Origin: Mariprofundus sp.
GTDB taxonomy: Bacteria > Pseudomonadota > Zetaproteobacteria > Mariprofundales > Mariprofundaceae
Assembly (NCBI GenBank): GCA_021772775.1
Contig: JAJFLH010000006.1
Span: 124,001-188,000, forward strand
Length of the DNA: 64,000 nucleotides
Direction: 5' to 3'
Positions within the stretch are counted from its first letter, which is position 1. The number at the start of each line of letters is the position of its first letter. Shown here one piece after another: positions 33,542 to 42,307 of this stretch. The notes under the pieces were generated by a model that was not told the DNA's origin, did not search any database, and saw only the letters and a list, made by a program, of their open reading frames with translations. The position numbers were made by a program, and so were the translations under genes.

Positions 33542-34843
33542 ATGTACCGCAATCATTTAGCATCTTTAGACCGCTGGTTTAAGCAAAAGAGACACAAACC
33601 ACTTGTTTAGCGTGGAGCTCGGCAGGTCGGTAAAAGTACCTTGATTCGTCTCTTTGCAGAAGAGCAGCAGCTTGAATTGGCCGAGCTCAACTTTGAGCGG
33701 AATCCAGAGTATGCAGATCTATTCACTTCAAATGATCCAATACAGATTGTTGCTGCTATACGTTTGATGCTCAATAAAGAGATTACCCCGAGCAGCTCGA
33801 TACTGTTTCTTGATGAAATTCAGGCTGCTCCCAAAGTGTTGGCTGGTTTACGTTACTTTTATGAAGAGATGCCTGATCTGCATATTGTGGCTGCAGGTTC
33901 ACTGCTTGATTTTGAATTAGCTTCGCCTTCATTCTCCATGCCTGTTGGGCGTATCAGTTATTTGCATCTGTATCCGATGAGCTTTACCGAATTTTTACGT
34001 GCTATTGGCGAGTCATCTTTGGCTGAATATCTGAATGCTTGGCAGCTTGGTGATGGTTTACCTGTGCCGGAGCACCAGAAATTGATGGGTTTGCTGCGAC
34101 AGAATATGGCGGTAGGTGGAATGCCTGAAGTGGTGAACTCTTATGCCGAAGGGCCAGATTATCGACAGTGTGAGCAGATTAAACAGGATTTGTTGGCTAC
34201 GTTTAGTGATGATTTTTCTAAATATGGTCGCTTTCAGGATCAGGATATCATTCGATTAAGTTATCGCAAAGCACCAGCGTTTATTGGTCGTAAGGTAAAA
34301 TACAGTGCGTTGAATAAAGATATGCCTGCACTTCGCGTGGCAAGGGCATTGGAACAACTCAGTATGGCTAGAGTGATTCATAAAGTGCTTCGTACGACAG
34401 CCAATGGACTGCCACTTTCTGCCGAGGAGAGCAGTAAGTTTTATAAATTACTATTTCTGGATGTTGGTCTGGTATCCACGATGTTAAATGTGAGCTGGCA
34501 GGTGCTGCAGGAAGATTTAATGTTGATCAACCAGGGGATGTTAGCTAAACAATGGGTTGGGCAAGAGAAGCTCGCTCAAGTTCGGCCGAGCTGGATTATG
34601 TCATTGCTGGGCAAAAAGTTGTCCCGGTCGAGGTGAAAGCTGGTAAAAGTGGCTTATTGAAATCGTTGCACCTGTATATGAAGGAGAAGATCTTCAGATC
34701 TAGCCGTGCGATTAAATGTTGATATCCCAAGTTTAATGCCGATTGAATATCAAACAGCGGAAGGTGATGATAAAGTCTATCAATTGTTATCGTTGCCACT
34801 GTATATGGCAGGACAAGTGCGCAGGCTTATTATAAAGGTTTAG
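33542..34843 (+). pseudogene. Broken AAA/DUF4143 ATPase
   Basis: Conceptual translation begins MYRNHLASLDRWFKQK and reads LV, then an in-frame TAG (33608-33610) directly before RGARQVGKST, the Walker A motif. The frame continues with SSILFLDEIQAAPKVLAGLRYFYEE and HIVAAGSLLDFE, typical of this ATPase family. It shifts near 34560-34590 to SSSAELDYVIAGQKVVPVEVKAGKSGLLKSLHLYMKEK (DUF4143 end), and shifts again near 34690 to DLAVRLNVDIPSLMP and YQLLSLPLYMAGQV. At least three lesions make it a clear pseudogene. Intact relatives are often linked to mobile DNA or toxin-like loci. Confidence 0.9.
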
Positions 34844-35038
34844 CACGTTATCGTGCCGGATCTAATTATTATAGTGCTTGCCTATCACATTCAGGTAGCA
34901 GTATTTCGAAGGAGGTGAGCGTGTGCTCCCCCTCTGTTTTTCGACGGCATATGAATTTAAGAATTTTTACAAAGTAGACCGAGACGCTGAACGTACTCTT
35001 TCGCTGACCTGATGCTAAATTCCTATTAGTGTGCGGCC

Positions 35039-36424
35039 ATGAATAATTCCTCTTCAACTCCACAAACTGTAACTATTATTGGCGCTGGCCTGGCTGGCTC
35101 TGAAGCGGCTTGGCAATTGGCCAAGCGCGGCATTCCTGTTCGCCTACATGAGATGCGTCCGGTTAAAATGACACCTGCACATAATACAGGCAAATGCGCT
35201 GAGCTTGTCTGCTCCAATACGTTTAGAGCTGACCATCTGGAAAATGCTGTGGGACTGTTGCACGAAGAGATGCGCCGCATGGATTCGCTGATTATGGATT
35301 GTGGTGATCAGACCCGCATTCCAGCCGGTACTGCGCTGGCGGTGGATCGTGAACAATTTGCCGAGCTTGTGACCAAACGCTTAAACGCTGAACCTTTGAT
35401 TGAGATGATAGAGGGTGAAGTTACTGAGATTCCAACTGAAGGACTGGTGCTAATTGCATCCGGGCCACTGACCTCCGATGCGCTCTATGAGCAGATCAAA
35501 ACACTGACCGGTGAAGACCGTTTGATGTTTTTTGATGCGATTGCACCTGTGCTGGATGCTGAATCGATTGATATGGATATCTGTTACTGGAAAAACCGTT
35601 ACGATAAAAATGTCGAAGAGGGTGAAGCGGGTGATTACCTCAACTGCCCGATGGATGAAGCACAGTACAAGGCATTTATCAAAGAGCTGGTGGCTGCCGA
35701 TAAAGTAGCATTCAAGGATTTTGAAGATATCCCATTCTTTGATGGCTGCATGCCGATTGAAGAGATGGCTGAACGTGGTGAAGACACGCCGCGTTTTGGG
35801 CCAATGAAACCTGTTGGTCTGGATCATCCGGAAACTGGTGAAAAAGCCTATGCTGTGGTGCAGATGCGTCGCGATAATCGGATGGGGTCTCTGTTGAATA
35901 TGGTCGGCTTCCAGACCAAAATGACTTATGGTGAACAGAAACGCGTATTCAGTATGATTCCCGGTTTAGCGAATGTTGAGTTTTTTAGGCTTGGTTCATT
36001 GCATCGCAATACCTTTATCAAATCGCCTGCATTGCTGGATGGTACGCTGCGCCTGAAATCTGATCCACGTATTCTATTTGCCGGTCAGATCACCGGTGTG
36101 GAAGGTTATGTTGAATCCGCTTCCATGGGATTGATGGCTGGTCGTTTCCTGGCTGCGATGGCTGTTGGTGAAGAACCTGAAAGTCCGCCGGAAAACACGG
36201 GGCATGGTGCATTGCTAGCGCATATCTCCAAAACACAGGTTGAAGGTTTTCAGCCGATGAATGTTAATTTTGGTTTGTTACCACCGGGTAAAAAACGTGA
36301 AGGTAGACGCCGCTTCTCACGCGCAGAACGTCGTCGCTCTGTTTCCGATAATGCTTTAGAAGCATTGAATGAATGGTTGGGTATAGCACCAGAACCAGAA
36401 GAAAAACCCGATTCACCGGAATAA
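35039..36424 (+). CDS. trmFO: Methylenetetrahydrofolate-tRNA-(uracil-5-)-methyltransferase TrmFO
   Basis: A 461-residue flavoprotein that makes m5U54 in tRNA using methylenetetrahydrofolate and FAD. TVTIIGAGLAGSEAAWQLAKRGIPVRLHEMRP is the FAD-binding start, CAELVCSNTFRAD carries a conserved Cys, and QITGVEGYVESASMGLMAGRFLAAM and MNVNFGLLPP close the protein. The presence of TrmFO rather than TrmA is informative for classification, because it is uncommon in gammaproteobacteria. It stands alone, with the pseudogene upstream and a long gap downstream. Confidence 0.96.
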   Translation: MNNSSSTPQTVTIIGAGLAGSEAAWQLAKRGIPVRLHEMRPVKMTPAHNTGKCAELVCSNTFRADHLENAVGLLHEEMRRMDSLIMDCGDQTRIPAGTALAVDREQFAELVTKRLNAEPLIEMIEGEVTEIPTEGLVLIASGPLTSDALYEQIKTLTGEDRLMFFDAIAPVLDAESIDMDICYWKNRYDKNVEEGEAGDYLNCPMDEAQYKAFIKELVAADKVAFKDFEDIPFFDGCMPIEEMAERGEDTPRFGPMKPVGLDHPETGEKAYAVVQMRRDNRMGSLLNMVGFQTKMTYGEQKRVFSMIPGLANVEFFRLGSLHRNTFIKSPALLDGTLRLKSDPRILFAGQITGVEGYVESASMGLMAGRFLAAMAVGEEPESPPENTGHGALLAHISKTQVEGFQPMNVNFGLLPPGKKREGRRRFSRAERRRSVSDNALEALNEWLGIAPEPEEKPDSPE

Positions 36425-37061
36425 GGCTCAGTTTATATTCACTTAGAGCCATGCAGCGACTGGTGTAGCTTAATTTATAATGCTGATGGTGTAGGCGAGA
36501 ATTCGTTCATTTCTTTTCAAAAAAAGAAATGAACCAAAGAAATTGCCCCAAAGCAGTCAGCCCTTCGGGTTCCCAACCTCAGTCATTTATCTCCGGTCAC
36601 GGCTCCGCCGCTCTCATCCGTCTATAAATAACCGAGATTGGCAGGCTGCTAGCGGGAGACTAAAATGCTTTGGTTTTGATTTCATTCCCCTTTCAGATCT
36701 GCCTCAGTAATCATATTTTAGCGGAGTAGAGGGCGGAGCCGTGGCCGCTTTAATATGATGGCTGATGGGGGCCGAAGGGCAGGGATGTCGGTCGAGCTAT
36801 CCATAGCTAGTCCAAACGGCTTATGCCTTTTTGTGGGTAAGCAAGCTTGGAGCGAACTTGCCTAGACCATTAACCTTTCAGTACATCACAAACCGTCGCG
36901 GCATGGCGATTGTGTGAATTGCAGATGTGCTTCTTAAAATAAATACTATTTTTCATCAATATTGATGATGCGGAACTATTATAAACTCTAAATTATCGCA
37001 GTAGAGAGTATCGGCTTTCGACCCAAAGCAGCCCTTGGTTGCTGCTCTTGTTGGATCGTGT
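36425..37061. other. Non-coding gap with a structured repeat-like block
   Basis: These 640 nt carry no convincing gene. A 13-bp perfect hairpin with a 4-nt loop lies at 36505-36534. Two nested inverted pairs follow: GCCCTTCGG/CCGAAGGGC (36560-36568 with 36772-36780) and CACGGCTCCGCC/GGCGGAGCCGTG (36598-36609 with 36732-36743). Together they outline a roughly 220-bp palindromic block. The last 250 nt before the TauE/SafE gene show nothing clear. Confidence 0.6.
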
Positions 37062-37868
37062 TTAGTTGTACCCGGACAGTAAAGCAGCGATCAGCAGGCC
37101 TGCTGATAACATCATAAACATCGTTTTGAGTATGATACGCAGGGTTGATTCGGGAATGGTTTCATGCAGATGGGCTGACCAACTGACACTGTAAGGTAAT
37201 ATCATCACAATACCCAGCCAGGCTACGAGTAGAAACGGCCATTGGTCGGAGAGCAGGGCGTACCAGTTGCTTTCAAGGCTCATGTTCATAGCAACTGCGC
37301 CCAGCGCCATGATGAAACCACAGATAGCGGATGTGCCGACGGCTTGGCGTAGGATCAGAGAGCGGCGTAACAGTGGGACGAGCATGGTGCCACCACCGAT
37401 GCCGAGCAGGCCTGAGATATAACCTATCGGGCCGGATAATAGCGGTAGTGCATTGGTAGCTTTGGATGGTGATGCCAATGTGCGACTATAGTCAAAGGCT
37501 ACCCAAGCATTGAGTATAGAGAGTGCGAGAAGAATCCAGAAGCCCGGAATATGCAGTGTACTCCATAGGCCCAGACCAGCACCGATAATCAGACCGGGAA
37601 TTAATATTAAAATAGAAGAGTTATCAATATGACCAAGCTTCCAATGCGAACGTGATGAGATGAAACCGGTCATGACGATGGCGACGAGACTGGCAAATAT
37701 ATAGGTGCTCATCGTTTCGCTATGCCCCGGCATTAGGGCGTAGAAGATGGGTACATAAACCAGACCACCGCCAACACCAGCTAGCCCTGCCATCAGTCCA
37801 CCCAATAGTCCTGCACCTATGCCGACCGCGAGGCCATATAACAATAGGGACAGATCTAATTCAGGCAT
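37062..37868 (-). CDS. TauE/SafE-family membrane exporter
   Basis: A 268-residue protein with about eight predicted spans. GAGLLGGLMAGLAGVGGGLVYVPIFYALMPGHSE and GYISGLLGIGGGTMLVPLLRRSL are the two internally repeated half-signatures of the family. Members export sulfite, sulfoacetate or other organosulfur anions. No substrate-specific neighbour is present. An 80-residue gene is 3 nt upstream on the same strand and is probably co-transcribed. Confidence 0.9.
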   Translation of the reverse strand: MPELDLSLLLYGLAVGIGAGLLGGLMAGLAGVGGGLVYVPIFYALMPGHSETMSTYIFASLVAIVMTGFISSRSHWKLGHIDNSSILILIPGLIIGAGLGLWSTLHIPGFWILLALSILNAWVAFDYSRTLASPSKATNALPLLSGPIGYISGLLGIGGGTMLVPLLRRSLILRQAVGTSAICGFIMALGAVAMNMSLESNWYALLSDQWPFLLVAWLGIVMILPYSVSWSAHLHETIPESTLRIILKTMFMMLSAGLLIAALLSGYN

Positions 37869-37871
37869 GAG

Positions 37872-38114
37872 CTATGACGGTTTTGAGTGTTTGAAGAGTA
37901 AGTAGTTCTGATATTCATCCATATCCATTTTACCCTGAATATAGAGTTGTTGATCAGCCAAGGTGTCTGGATCGGTGATGTTTTCCTGTCGGTTATGTAT
38001 TTCGGCTAGGCTGCTGCGTTGATTGGATTCGGCAGAATCACAAAGTGACGGGCGTTGCATGGCTGCGATACGCCAATCATCAGCATTGCTGTATGGGGTT
38101 TGTTTGTCTGACAT
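37872..38114 (-). CDS. Unknown 80-residue protein (weak VbhA-like C-terminus)
   Basis: A small hydrophilic protein. The C-terminal half (DPDTLADQQLYIQGKMDMDEYQNYLLFKHS) has the helix pattern of antitoxin VbhA-like domains, but the match is weak and no Fic-type toxin lies nearby. It is 3 nt upstream of the TauE/SafE-like gene. Whether it belongs to the suf unit or to that exporter is unclear. Confidence 0.6.
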   Translation of the reverse strand: MSDKQTPYSNADDWRIAAMQRPSLCDSAESNQRSSLAEIHNRQENITDPDTLADQQLYIQGKMDMDEYQNYLLFKHSKPS

Positions 38115-38150
38115 GTTCGCATGCTACAAACAAATGCCATGAATGCAGCG

Positions 38151-38348
38151 TTATTTTTTTTCTTTTGGCTGCTTGGGCAGATATTGCAGGCATTGTAAGC
38201 TGGAGGCTGATTTTACACCCATGCAGGGGATCATTCTTGATTTAAAACCGAAGGCCCTACAGCCATGCGGGGCGTGTTTATCCCATGTGATGAAATAGTA
38301 CTGGCAACTCCGGCAAGGGGGCGCTTGGATCGGTAGCTCTTTAGTCAT
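38151..38348 (-). CDS. Small Cys-rich conserved protein
   Basis: A 65-residue protein. CRSCQYYFITWDKHAPHGCRAFGFKSRMIPC and a later Cys (SSLQCLQY) form a likely metal site. Similar short proteins are widespread in proteobacteria; function unknown. The ATG at 38348 overlaps the Rieske stop by 6 nt, so the two are translated together. The longer frame upstream of 38348 is not needed. Confidence 0.75.
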   Translation of the reverse strand: MTKELPIQAPPCRSCQYYFITWDKHAPHGCRAFGFKSRMIPCMGVKSASSLQCLQYLPKQPKEKK

Positions 38349-38655
38349 CGATATCGATTTGTACCATGCCATTTTCAACGCGGACAGGGAAAGTATCGAT
38401 ATCGTCATAAGCCGGAGGGGTCAGGGAGCGGCCATCACGAATACAGAAGCGGGCACCATGGCGTGGACAGATAATCTGATCACCTTCACAGGCTCCACTG
38501 GCCAATTCACCACCATCGTGTGTACAGACATCTTCAATGGCGAAGTACTCTCCATCAAGATTAAACACGGCGATTTCAGCATAGGGTGTGTTGATGATTT
38601 TACGACTGCCATTTGGCAATTCGCTTTGTGGGGCTAGATCAATCCAGTCAGACAT
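38341..38655 (-). CDS. Rieske 2Fe-2S ferredoxin
   Basis: A 104-residue Rieske-fold electron carrier. The cluster ligands are CTHDGGELASG (Cys, His) and CPRHGARFCIRDG (Cys, His). Single-domain Rieske ferredoxins of this kind are frequent at the end of suf operons. GGAG precedes the ATG. It follows nnrS and is translationally coupled to the small Cys-rich protein. Confidence 0.92.
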   Translation of the reverse strand: MSDWIDLAPQSELPNGSRKIINTPYAEIAVFNLDGEYFAIEDVCTHDGGELASGACEGDQIICPRHGARFCIRDGRSLTPPAYDDIDTFPVRVENGMVQIDIDD

Positions 38656-38672
38656 ATTCTTTCTCCATTGGT

Positions 38673-39872
38673 TCAGCCTAGGTTTCCATCGACTCGTGAG
38701 CGCAGAAGGATAGATGAGTAGCGGATTCCTACAATCGTAAAGGCGACGATCCAGCAGCTTGTGCTGATATGAATCGAACTATCCAGCAGGCCGGGTTCTA
38801 TCATAGGCAGTAGCACGCGTACGAGAGTGGCAAGCAATAGCAGCATAAATGCTGTCGGAATCCATGGCAGGGCCTGAATTGCCCGTCCGGTGTGTCCCAA
38901 TGCAACCCGGCTCATCATGCCAAGTGTAAATATGCCAATTCCACCCAGTGTCCAGGCATGGATGGCATGGATGATGGGAAGATCGAGAACCACACTGCAT
39001 CCGTAAACCAGGAACCCGGCAACCAGCCATGCATAACCGATATGCAATACCCACAACATGGGCTGCTTTAATATTGCACGATCAAACCAGCCAAACAGGC
39101 GGATAGCATGAATCAGGGTAGTGAATAACGCGGCAATACAAATCAGCCATGTATGACCGATCGCAATGGTGATAGCGACCAGCAGAACCGAGGGCAGGGC
39201 AAGTTGCTCAATGCGTTTGTTCTCTTCTGGACGGATACCAATTGCCCCCTTCATGAAAAATGGAACGACTCTCCCGCCAATGAGTGCGACCAGTGCCATG
39301 ATCAAACAGACTGCGATTTGCATGGCCTGAGTGGCGATGTTGTCTACCAAAGCCAGCACTTCAAGATGCACTGCACCATTACAGAGCCCCAGCAACAGTA
39401 ATATGATCGGTATTGGATAGTTGCGTGATTGTTCTGCCTTTAGAATCAGACGACCGAGAACGATGCTCAGCGTTGGCAGAAACAGTATATCCAGCATGGC
39501 AAAGAGAGGTGCAGGTATGAAGGGCATCGCAGAGATAAATCTTGGTAGCAGCCAGAGCAATAGCAGCAGGCCCAGTGAAAGGCCGGTTGGTGTGTTCAAC
39601 CCGGTCCAATTGCGTACCGAAGTGAGCAGGAATCCGGCAATAACGGCTGTTGCATAACCAAATACCATTTCATGCGCATGCCAGAGTGATAGCTCAAAAT
39701 AGTTGTAGTGCCAGATGCCGGTAGTAAAACCAGCCAGTGATATGAGCATCAAGACTACGGCAAACCAGATGCCGAGCAGAAAGAAGGGGCGGAACCCGAG
39801 CGCCAGTGGTGCCCACTGTTGTGGCGGCGGCGTGGGCGTTTCGGTGGGGATCTGGATGGCATTTCCAGACAT
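38673..39872 (-). CDS. nnrS: NnrS family haem-copper membrane protein
   Basis: A 399-residue protein of about 12 membrane spans. PLALGFRPFFLLGIWFAVV at the N-terminus, LSLWHAHEMVFGYATAVIAGFLLTSVRNWTG and GGRVVPFFMKGA are NnrS hallmarks. NnrS proteins bind haem and copper and protect cells against nitric-oxide stress. It starts 4 nt after sufT, so it appears to be part of the suf transcript. That placement is not the usual one and suggests a link between Fe-S assembly and NO defence. Confidence 0.93.
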   Translation of the reverse strand: MSGNAIQIPTETPTPPPQQWAPLALGFRPFFLLGIWFAVVLMLISLAGFTTGIWHYNYFELSLWHAHEMVFGYATAVIAGFLLTSVRNWTGLNTPTGLSLGLLLLLWLLPRFISAMPFIPAPLFAMLDILFLPTLSIVLGRLILKAEQSRNYPIPIILLLLGLCNGAVHLEVLALVDNIATQAMQIAVCLIMALVALIGGRVVPFFMKGAIGIRPEENKRIEQLALPSVLLVAITIAIGHTWLICIAALFTTLIHAIRLFGWFDRAILKQPMLWVLHIGYAWLVAGFLVYGCSVVLDLPIIHAIHAWTLGGIGIFTLGMMSRVALGHTGRAIQALPWIPTAFMLLLLATLVRVLLPMIEPGLLDSSIHISTSCWIVAFTIVGIRYSSILLRSRVDGNLG

Positions 39873-39876
39873 GGTT

Positions 39877-40443
39877 TTAGAACATACCTAACTGTAGACG
39901 TGCCTCATCCGACATCATGGAGCGATCCCAAGCCGGGTCAAACACCAGTTCAACCTGCACATCATCAACGTTTTCTACATCCAGTATTTTGGCACGTACG
40001 TCATCAACGATAAATGGGCCCATACCGCAACCCGGAGCTGTCAGGGTCATGGTGATTTCAACCAAATTACTGCCGTCATCGGTGTCCACCACATGACAAT
40101 CATAAATCAGTCCTAAATCAACAATGTTGACCGGAATCTCAGGGTCATAGCAGGTTTTAAGAGCGGCCTGCAGAGCTTCTTCATCGACAGAACCTTCTGA
40201 GTGTTTCTTCTCTTCTTCAGCCGGTTTGTCGCTAGCGCCATCATCGTTTACAAAACCGAGTGCATCACCATCTTTACCCTCTATGCGGGCCAGGTTACCG
40301 TTCACACTGACGGTGTAAGTGCCACCCAATTCCTGTGTGATCATGACCTTGGCACCGATAGGGATCATCACAGGTGTACCCAATGGGATCAGGATCGCAT
40401 CGACATCGCGGGTTGTGGTGATCATATTAGCTGACATATTCAT
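39877..40443 (-). CDS. sufT: SufT-type Fe-S assembly protein (MIP18/DUF59)
   Basis: A 188-residue protein. An N-terminal extension (about 1-80) is followed by the MIP18 domain (DEEALQAALKTCYDPEIPVNIVDLGLIYD, TMTLTAPGCGMGPFIVDDVRAKI). These proteins help mature or deliver clusters under high demand. It follows sufU and precedes nnrS with a 4-nt gap, in a coherent minus-strand unit. Confidence 0.93.
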   Translation of the reverse strand: MNMSANMITTTRDVDAILIPLGTPVMIPIGAKVMITQELGGTYTVSVNGNLARIEGKDGDALGFVNDDGASDKPAEEEKKHSEGSVDEEALQAALKTCYDPEIPVNIVDLGLIYDCHVVDTDDGSNLVEITMTLTAPGCGMGPFIVDDVRAKILDVENVDDVQVELVFDPAWDRSMMSDEARLQLGMF

Positions 40444-40464
40444 TCTAGTTCCACTCGTTTGTTT

Positions 40465-40920
40465 TTATTCTGTTTTCGCGACTTCGTGGGAATCTTCCAC
40501 GGCTGATTTCAGGGTATGCCAACACAGTACGGCACATTTGATACGGCTGGGGAATTCACGTACACCCGCCAGCACGGCTAATTTACCCAGCTTCTCTTCA
40601 TCGGGCTCTTCATTGATGTCTGAAGTGACCATATGCTGGAAACTTTCAAAGCTATCAGGGAAATCAGATATCGGTTTACCTTTCAATGTCTCTGTCATCA
40701 AGGAGGCTGAAGCAACGGAAATCGCACAGCCCTCACCTTCAAAGGAGATATCTTCGATGATCTCCTCGCTGTTCACATGCACATAGACATGTAGTTTATC
40801 ACCGCAGAGTGGGTTATAGCCATCTGCATCGTGGTTATAATCCTTGAGCACACCGAAATTGCGTGGTGCTTTATTGTGATCGACAATCACTTGTAGATAC
40901 AGATCTCTTAAATCAAACAT
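40465..40920 (-). CDS. sufU: SufU-type scaffold/sulfur acceptor
   Basis: A 151-residue U-type protein. The three Cys positions are in YNPLCGDKL, EGEGCAISVASASLM and KCAVLCWHTL. The insertion between the second and third (TSDINEEPDEEKLGKLAVLAGV) marks SufU rather than IscU. In SUF systems it accepts sulfur from SufS through a zinc site. It is separated from sufS by a 144-bp repeat element, an unusual break within the unit. Confidence 0.94.
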   Translation of the reverse strand: MFDLRDLYLQVIVDHNKAPRNFGVLKDYNHDADGYNPLCGDKLHVYVHVNSEEIIEDISFEGEGCAISVASASLMTETLKGKPISDFPDSFESFQHMVTSDINEEPDEEKLGKLAVLAGVREFPSRIKCAVLCWHTLKSAVEDSHEVAKTE

Positions 40921-40938
40921 ATTAATAACCTTCTATTT

Positions 40939-41082
40939 ACCGCAGAGGATGCAAAGTCCCGCAAAGGAAAACCTGATTTTAATAGTGCAGCGATGGCTAC
41001 TGAAAAATAGTTACTAGTATCTAATAAGGTCCAAGCTTTTAATGCCATTGCTGACTTTGCGCACCTTTGCGTTCTTAGCGGT
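40939..41082. repeat. 144-bp element with palindromic ends, between sufU and sufS
   Basis: The left end ACCGCAGAGGATGCAAAG and the right end (reverse complement ACCGCTAAGAACGCAAAG) are matching inverted ends. The interior is AT-rich. A second element of exactly 144 bp with the same ends lies at 44489-44632. Similar ACCGCAGAG/CTCTGCGGT arms are common between genes in many bacteria (general knowledge). Confidence 0.75.
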
Positions 41083-41089
41083 GAAATAA

Positions 41090-42307
41090 TCATGCGAAAA
41101 TATCCTGAGCCTTTTTTAGGGCGTTGAAGAGTACATCTACTTCTGCTTCGGTGTTATAAATTGAGAATGAAGCACGCGCTGTGGCCGGCACTTTAAAGAA
41201 CTGCATCACTGGCATGGCGCAGTGGTGACCGGCACGGATCGCCACGCCTTCGCGGTCAACAATGGTACCCAAATCATGTGGGTGCACACTATCGAGTACA
41301 AAAGAGAGTACACAGGCTTTCTCGCGCGCTGTACCAATCTGGCGCAGGCCATCAAAACCATTGGCTCGAGCTGTAGCATAAGCCAGTAGTTCTTGTTCAC
41401 GTTTAGCAATGGCTTCAAAACCGATGCCCTGAATATATTCAATGGCTTTACCAAAACCGATAGCACCGGAAATATGCGGTGTGCCAGCTTCGAACTTATA
41501 CGGCAGATCGTTGTATTCGGTTTTTTCAAAAGTGACCATGCGAATCATGTCACCACCACCCTGATATGGAGGCATGGCATCAAGAATCGCCTCTTTACCG
41601 ATCAACACACCGATGCCTGTCGGGCCATACATTTTATGTGCACTGGTGACGTAAAAATCACAATCGAGCGCCTGCACATCAACAGCAAGATGTGCGGCGG
41701 CCTGTGCGCCATCAATCAATACCTTGGCGCCTACGGCATGGGCTTTTTCGATGATATGTTCAATCGGGTTGATCGTGCCCAGTGCATTGGACATGTGCAC
41801 TACAGCGACCAGTTTAGTACGTTCAGAGAGCAGTGCATCAAAATCTTCGATGATCAGCTCTCCCGCATCATTGATGGGGGCTACTTTCAGTGTTGCACCA
41901 ACATGTTTGCAGAGCATCTGCCATGGTACGATATTGGAGTGGTGTTCCATATGTGTGATCACCACTTCATCACCGGCGCGGATATTTGCCCCCCCCCATG
42001 AGGATGCGATCAGATTAATGGCTTCTGTGGTGCCGCGTGTGAAGATAACTTCGCGTTCACTTCTGGCATTGAAAAAACCTGCGATGATTTTTCGTGCGCC
42101 TTCATAATCTGCTGTAGCACGCTCGGAAAGTGCATGCACACCACGATGAACATTGGCATTATCACATTCGTAATAGTGAGTGATGGCATCAATCACAGAC
42201 TGTGGTTTCTGGGTGGTGGCTGCGTTATCCAGATAAACCAGTGGTTTTCCGTACAACTGCTGATTCAGGATAGGGAAATCAGCACGGATTTTGGTAATAT
42301 CCATCAT
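41090..42307 (-). CDS. sufS: Cysteine desulfurase SufS
   Basis: A 405-residue pyridoxal-phosphate enzyme that takes sulfur from cysteine. NAATTQKPQ near the start, TRGTTEAINLIASSWG, the PLP-Lys in YVTSAHKMYGPTGIGVL and the catalytic Cys in RAGHHCAMP define the group II (SufS) type. The ATG overlaps sufD's stop (42304-42307, ATGA). It supplies sulfur to SufU and SufBCD. Confidence 0.96.
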   Translation of the reverse strand: MMDITKIRADFPILNQQLYGKPLVYLDNAATTQKPQSVIDAITHYYECDNANVHRGVHALSERATADYEGARKIIAGFFNARSEREVIFTRGTTEAINLIASSWGGANIRAGDEVVITHMEHHSNIVPWQMLCKHVGATLKVAPINDAGELIIEDFDALLSERTKLVAVVHMSNALGTINPIEHIIEKAHAVGAKVLIDGAQAAAHLAVDVQALDCDFYVTSAHKMYGPTGIGVLIGKEAILDAMPPYQGGGDMIRMVTFEKTEYNDLPYKFEAGTPHISGAIGFGKAIEYIQGIGFEAIAKREQELLAYATARANGFDGLRQIGTAREKACVLSFVLDSVHPHDLGTIVDREGVAIRAGHHCAMPVMQFFKVPATARASFSIYNTEAEVDVLFNALKKAQDIFA

